Source: Desulfobacteraceae bacterium (GTDB lineage Bacteria > Desulfobacterota > Desulfobacteria > Desulfobacterales > Desulfosalsimonadaceae). From it: DNA of 8,253 bases. The notes beneath the pieces are model-generated. The model was not told the DNA's origin and ran no database searches. It saw only the letters and a list, made by a program, of their open reading frames with translations. Shown here piece by piece: positions 5,853-8,253 of this stretch; position 1 is the stretch's first letter, and each line of letters starts with the position of its first letter. The translations under genes were made by a program, and so were the position numbers. Where the stretch lies: contig SLPT01000405.1 of assembly GCA_007131845.1 (NCBI GenBank), positions 1 to 8,253 of the forward strand, read 5' to 3'.

Positions 5853-5858
5853 AGGAGG
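5853..5858 (+). promoter_or_regulatory. strong ribosome binding site deciding the small-protein start
   Basis: AGGAGG lies 8 nt before the ATG at 5867. An earlier in-frame ATG at 5840 would place this site inside the coding region and has no comparable site of its own, so 5867 is preferred. Confidence 0.85.
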
Positions 5859-5866
5859 GTATCAAT

Positions 5867-6067
5867 ATGGATATAGTGCTTGGGCTTATCAAAATCATTG
5901 CCCTGCTTGCTGCAGCAGGCATTTTGGGGCAGTGGTTTCTTGCTGAAGTAAAAAAGACCAAGGCTGCGGGGGGGGTATGGTACAGACCCTATCTGTCGCC
6001 TCCCGGCATTATTATCATTTGTGCCATACTCGCAATCCCGGTCATCGCATGGCTGATTGACAAGTGA
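5867..6067 (+). CDS. small two-helix membrane protein of unknown function
   Basis: I do not recognise this 66-residue protein. Two hydrophobic segments are plain: about residues 3-26 (rich in Leu, Ile and Ala) and about 47-63 (GIIIICAILAIPVIAW). They are joined by a short loop (27-46) with KKTK and YRPYLSPP. The positive charges in the loop predict a hairpin with the loop in the cytoplasm and both ends outside. There is no signal-peptidase site or lipobox. The strong AGGAGG site, the tight coding frame and the perfect terminator 13 bp after the stop show a real, separately terminated gene. Neighbours give no functional hint. It could be a small accessory subunit of a membrane complex or a stress-related small membrane protein; that is speculation. 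Confidence 0.8.
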   Translation: MDIVLGLIKIIALLAAAGILGQWFLAEVKKTKAAGGVWYRPYLSPPGIIIICAILAIPVIAWLIDK

Positions 6068-6080
6068 AACGCATTGTATT

Positions 6081-6126
6081 GAAAACAGGCGATGCGGCTG
6101 CTTTCGCAATCGCATCGCCTGTTTTC
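6081..6126. terminator. bidirectional-type terminator hairpin
   Basis: GAAAACAGGCGATGCG (6081-6096) and CGCATCGCCTGTTTTC (6111-6126) are perfectly complementary over 16 bp around a 14-nt loop. The stem is G+C-rich inside and ends in an A run on one arm and a T run on the other, so it can act on both strands. On + it follows the small membrane-protein gene; on - it could stop transcription from the mnmE-ykgJ unit. Confidence 0.8.
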
Positions 6127-6131
6127 AGGTT

Positions 6132-6283
6132 TTGACGGCTTCGTGATGCGTTCATTGACTGCGTTACGCACGGTTTTTCAGAATTCATGTATACCCAGGT
6201 ACGCTGCATTCTTCGGAAACCGGCTATACTTGATCTCTAACTTTTTCAAAGCCGGAGTGATCCCGACTTTTACCGGATCATAA
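6132..6283 (-). repeat. fold-back repeat copy B
   Basis: TTGACGGCTTCGT (6132-6144) matches the outer end of copy A (reverse complement TTGACGACTTCGT) at 12 of 13 positions. Inside, CTGCATTCTTCGGAAACCGGC (6204-6224) corresponds to 3690-3710 of copy A, and CTTGATCTCTAACTTTTT further on to 3670-3687. It ends near GACTTTTACCGGATCAT, six bases from the stop of the leftward 112-residue gene. It is more diverged than copy C and, like it, in the opposite orientation to copy A, without the extra segment. Confidence 0.75.
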
Positions 6284-6288
6284 GATTT

Positions 6289-6627
6289 TTACTTTCCGTG
6301 TTTTTTCAATTCTTCCTGATACCAGCACGCAAAGTCATACATGCCTATATACGTTTCATCCTTGTTGATAATTCCCATGCATAGATCGAATGCCCCTTTC
6401 CTGTAATCAGCGCCATGTTCATCCAGGTTGCGGGAGTGAAAAAAATCCTGAATCAGCATTTGGGAGGTACGCTTCGTCTGGTCCATCCGCATATTGATGG
6501 GGTCTTTGGGTTCAGCAAACGGATCCCATTGTTCATATCCCTTTTTCAAGATATGCTTCTGTCGCCTGGGCGACATGGCATCGAAGATCATTTTCTTTCG
6601 CTGTTCATCCGGTATATGATCCGTCAT
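6289..6627 (-). CDS. conserved-looking hypothetical protein, 112 residues
   Basis: I do not recognise the family. The product is soluble-looking and charged: a basic stretch PRRQKHILKKGYEQWDPF (about 19-36), a proline- and charge-rich segment EPKDPINMRMD, and a C-terminal half with two Cys (DLCMG and FACWY) and the ending YQEELKKHGK. No membrane segment or signal is present. The start codon overlaps the stop of the upstream cysteine-cluster gene as ATGA, and AGGAG lies 4 nt before the ATG, inside that gene's last codons. The pair is therefore very likely translationally coupled, which suggests a shared role. The stop TAA at 6289-6291 lies next to repeat copy B. It is a credible gene because of the coupling and ribosome binding site, not homology. 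Confidence 0.75.
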   Translation of the reverse strand: MTDHIPDEQRKKMIFDAMSPRRQKHILKKGYEQWDPFAEPKDPINMRMDQTKRTSQMLIQDFFHSRNLDEHGADYRKGAFDLCMGIINKDETYIGMYDFACWYQEELKKHGK

Positions 6628-7310
6628 TCTCCTGTATTCTCCTGTTTATCCGTTACTTCTCTTGCGGCAATTTTCAGGCCTAGATATTCTTCGTTGTAAT
6701 CTGTCAAAAGGGCCATGGAAACCGGGACCAATACCTCGGAAAGGCCCGGATGTTTCGTCTCCAGGCTCTGTACAAGCTCCGTGGAAATTGCCAGCAACTG
6801 GTTATGGATTACGTCCATGTTAATGGTTGGATACTGGGTTCCCGCCTTGAATCCTGATAAGCCGCAAGTACGTCCTGCGCCACCGATCGCCATGGGAACA
6901 CCATACACTCTGCATGCAATGGGACGGTAGGCATACAGATCGCAGCGACTGTCTTTGTTGAGCAATGGGCATTCAACCCGCTCTTTGGCCATATCTTCCA
7001 CAACCTCGGTTTCATCTTTACCTTCCTTGGTTGCTTCGTATGCCGCGCGTTTAAGCTTGTACAACTGCCTGTCGGTCCGGTTTGCCTTTTCAAGCAGGGC
7101 TTCCCGGCTTTCCCCCGTAAACAGTTCATTAAACCGAGTGTTCAGGTACATGGCCTCCACCAGGGTTAAATCGAATAGCGCATAGCAACAGTCGGTGCAA
7201 CCCGGTTCGCATAACACAAGATCCGGGTGCGTATTCTTGATGCGATTGAACGCTTCATCTGCCTTGCCGGCCAGCAATTCGTATTTTTCAAAAAAAGGGG
7301 TAAAATCCAT
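6624..7310 (-). CDS. YkgJ-type cysteine-cluster (putative Fe/Zn-chelating) protein
   Basis: The 228-residue product carries the CxxxCxxCC cluster of the YkgJ family at C34-EPG-C38-TD-C41-C42, then C114, C123, C133 and C149, with the typical RPIACRVYGVP segment at 129-139. These Cys probably bind an iron-sulfur cluster or zinc; the biochemical role of the family is not established. A middle region of about 65-110 is charged and probably helical. I chose the start at 7310 because AAGGAG (complement of 7317-7322) lies 6 nt upstream; an ATG three bases earlier is too close to it. A longer frame from 7352 would translate the parS site as MFHVKH and lacks its own ribosome binding site. The stop overlaps the next gene's start by ATGA. 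mnmE lies 66 bp upstream on the same strand and may be co-transcribed. Confidence 0.88.
   Translation of the reverse strand: MDFTPFFEKYELLAGKADEAFNRIKNTHPDLVLCEPGCTDCCYALFDLTLVEAMYLNTRFNELFTGESREALLEKANRTDRQLYKLKRAAYEATKEGKDETEVVEDMAKERVECPLLNKDSRCDLYAYRPIACRVYGVPMAIGGAGRTCGLSGFKAGTQYPTINMDVIHNQLLAISTELVQSLETKHPGLSEVLVPVSMALLTDYNEEYLGLKIAAREVTDKQENTGE
6626..6645 (-). repeat. 10-bp tandem duplication containing the ribosome binding site
   Basis: On the - strand ACAGGAGAAT is repeated perfectly twice, ending at the ATG of the 112-residue gene. Each unit has an AGGAG; the proximal one serves the start at 6627. The duplication also writes the last codons of the upstream gene. Confidence 0.85.
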
Positions 7311-7335
7311 CATTGGCTCCTTGATTATATTGAAA

Positions 7336-7351
7336 TGTTTCACGTGAAACA
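7336..7351. other. parS: parS centromere site (ParB binding)
   Basis: TGTTTCACGTGAAACA is a perfect 16-bp palindrome (18 bp with the flanking A and T) and matches the chromosomal parS consensus TGTTNCACGTGAAACA at every position. ParB binds such sites to load onto the origin region for chromosome segregation. It lies 25 bp after the mnmE stop and 25 bp before the start of the cysteine-cluster gene, outside both. parS sites cluster near oriC and mnmE is a classic origin-proximal gene, which fits. No second exact copy was seen in the window. Confidence 0.93.
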
Positions 7352-7376
7352 TTTGTTTCGGGGTGTAAATGAAGAA

Positions 7377-8253
7377 CTATTTGCCAATACAGTAACTCTC
7401 GAAAATGCGGTCCAGAATTTCGGGAGACGCGGACTCTCCGGTAATCTGTCCTATAAGATCATGGGCATCGTACAGATCGATCACAGCGAGTTCAGGGCTT
7501 TCACCGCGTTCCATGCAAGCGTCGGCGGCCCGTAGGCTTTGAAGCGCTTTATTGAGAATCGCGGCGTGCCGGTAGTTGGGCACCGGCTGATCGGAAATCG
7601 TATCGTATCGCTTTTGGGCTTTATGAGCAATGATTCTTTTGAGCTCAGCAATCCCGGTTCCGTCGCGGGCGGATGTACAGACGGTGTGATAATCGGATTG
7701 GTTGTAAAAATTTTCCACTGCCGATGGCTCAATCAAATCGGTTTTATTGATGACAATGACCCTGTCCGTGGAATGGGTCGGAACAATGGAAGAATAATCA
7801 GCTTGAGAATATAGATTCGTAGCATCGTAAACCGAAAGGATGAGATCAGCGCTTTGTAATGCCTCAAGGGTTTTTTCTATCCCGATTTTTTCGATGGAAT
7901 CGGGATCGGGTCGTAAGCCAGCGGTATCGACCAGGGAAATCGGTGATCCGGATAAAACAAGAGACGTTTCGATGTAATCCCGGGTAGTACCGGGAATATC
8001 GGTAACAATGGACCGGTCTGCATCACATAAGCGGTTCATGATGCTGGATTTGCCGGCATTAGGCGGGCCGGCGATGACGATACGAAATCCTTCCCGCGCG
8101 TGCCGGTGCTGTTCACAGGAAGAAAGCAGCGCTTCGACCGGAGATTGCACATCATCTCGAAGCATTGTAAGGATTCGGTGAAAGTCGATTGACTCATCCA
8201 TGTCGTCAGGAAAATCAATATGAGCCTCAAGAATGGATAATGCTTCAGAAATG
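7377..8253 (-). CDS. mnmE: tRNA modification GTPase MnmE, C-terminal two-thirds
   Basis: With MnmG, MnmE forms the 5-carboxymethylaminomethyl group (and related forms) at wobble U34 of certain tRNAs in the cytoplasm. The frame is open to the window edge (first full codon ends at 8252), so 291 of about 455-465 residues are visible. The N-terminal folate-binding domain and start are missing. The visible part begins EALSILEAHIDFPDD, the helical domain, then the inserted GTPase domain with GPPNAGKSS (G1, visible residues 62-70), GTTRD (G2, 88-92), DTAG (G3, 109-112) and NKTD (G4, 169-172). It ends in the family's C-terminal CIGK with its essential Cys. An internal ATG at 8201 lies inside the helical domain and is not the start. 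In many bacteria it sits in the rpmH-rnpA-yidC-mnmE origin cluster, consistent with the neighbouring parS. Confidence 0.97.
   Translation of the reverse strand, partial: ISEALSILEAHIDFPDDMDESIDFHRILTMLRDDVQSPVEALLSSCEQHRHAREGFRIVIAGPPNAGKSSIMNRLCDADRSIVTDIPGTTRDYIETSLVLSGSPISLVDTAGLRPDPDSIEKIGIEKTLEALQSADLILSVYDATNLYSQADYSSIVPTHSTDRVIVINKTDLIEPSAVENFYNQSDYHTVCTSARDGTGIAELKRIIAHKAQKRYDTISDQPVPNYRHAAILNKALQSLRAADACMERGESPELAVIDLYDAHDLIGQITGESASPEILDRIFESYCIGK

Larger units (their letters stand above)
5634..5866. other. non-coding stretch before the small membrane-protein gene
   Basis: No convincing gene is present. It contains an 11-bp tandem repeat (5707-5733) and TTTACGAGTTCATCA (5759-5773), which resembles the terminal sequence of repeat copies A-C and may be a remnant end. 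TATATAA at 5827-5833 could be a -10 for the next gene, but no good -35 lies at the right distance. The last 14 bases hold the ribosome binding site. Confidence 0.5.

Noticed and set aside
5840..5866. Earlier start for the small membrane protein
   Set aside because: The strong AGGAGG at 5853-5858 would fall inside the coding region; the start at 5867 is at ideal distance.
5670..5876. 68-codon + frame starting at TTG
   Set aside because: It covers the tandem repeat and the ribosome binding site of the next gene; composition is not protein-like and no homology is apparent.
7539..7814. 91-codon + frame opposite mnmE
   Set aside because: It is antisense to the strongly supported MnmE GTPase domain and has no independent evidence.

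Overview
This window looks like chromosomal DNA from an anaerobic Gram-negative bacterium, most likely a sulfate-reducer-type member of the Desulfobacterota (former Deltaproteobacteria). That placement is an inference. It rests on a class III (oxygen-sensitive) ribonucleotide reductase with its radical-SAM activase, an acyl-CoA dehydrogenase of a kind I associate with fatty-acid-oxidising anaerobes, a ChaN/DUF399 protein, and a fold-back repeat whose sequence resembles repeats I recall from Desulfobacterales. No rRNA, tRNA, CRISPR array or intact transposase gene is visible.

Layout, left to right. (1) 1-531, + strand: the C-terminal part of a ChaN/DUF399 protein. (2) 586-3571, + strand: a nrdD-nrdG operon for anaerobic dNTP synthesis. 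Its promoter is a perfect TTGACA -35 with a -10 17 bp downstream, and it carries two NrdR-box-like sites exactly 31 bp apart. (3) 3572-4141: non-coding. It holds copy A of a fold-back repeat with a ~112 bp nested insertion, then a strong promoter with a 16-bp palindrome at the expected transcription start and a ~190 nt leader containing inverted repeats. (4) 4142-5383, + strand: an acyl-CoA dehydrogenase whose catalytic glutamate appears to sit in the isovaleryl/long-chain position. (5) 5384-5866: non-coding. Repeat copy C begins directly after the stop codon and ends in a perfect 16-bp hairpin; a second fold-back repeat and short tandem repeats follow. (6) 5867-6067, + strand: a 66-residue two-helix membrane protein with a strong ribosome binding site, followed by a perfect 16-bp bidirectional-type terminator. 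(7) 6132-6283: repeat copy B. (8) 8252-6289, - strand: the end of mnmE, then a perfect parS centromere site, then a YkgJ-type cysteine-cluster protein coupled by an ATGA overlap to a 112-residue protein of unknown function.

Functionally, nrdD and nrdG form one enzyme system and are probably repressed by NrdR when dATP/ATP is high. The acyl-CoA dehydrogenase looks like a single-gene unit with its own operator. mnmE next to a parS site is typical of the replication-origin neighbourhood, so this window probably lies close to oriC.

The least expected structures are the three diverged copies of one repeat (A in +, C and B in - orientation) flanking the acyl-CoA dehydrogenase and the small membrane-protein gene, and the parS site. 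No large unknown multi-gene defence or biosynthetic system is evident.
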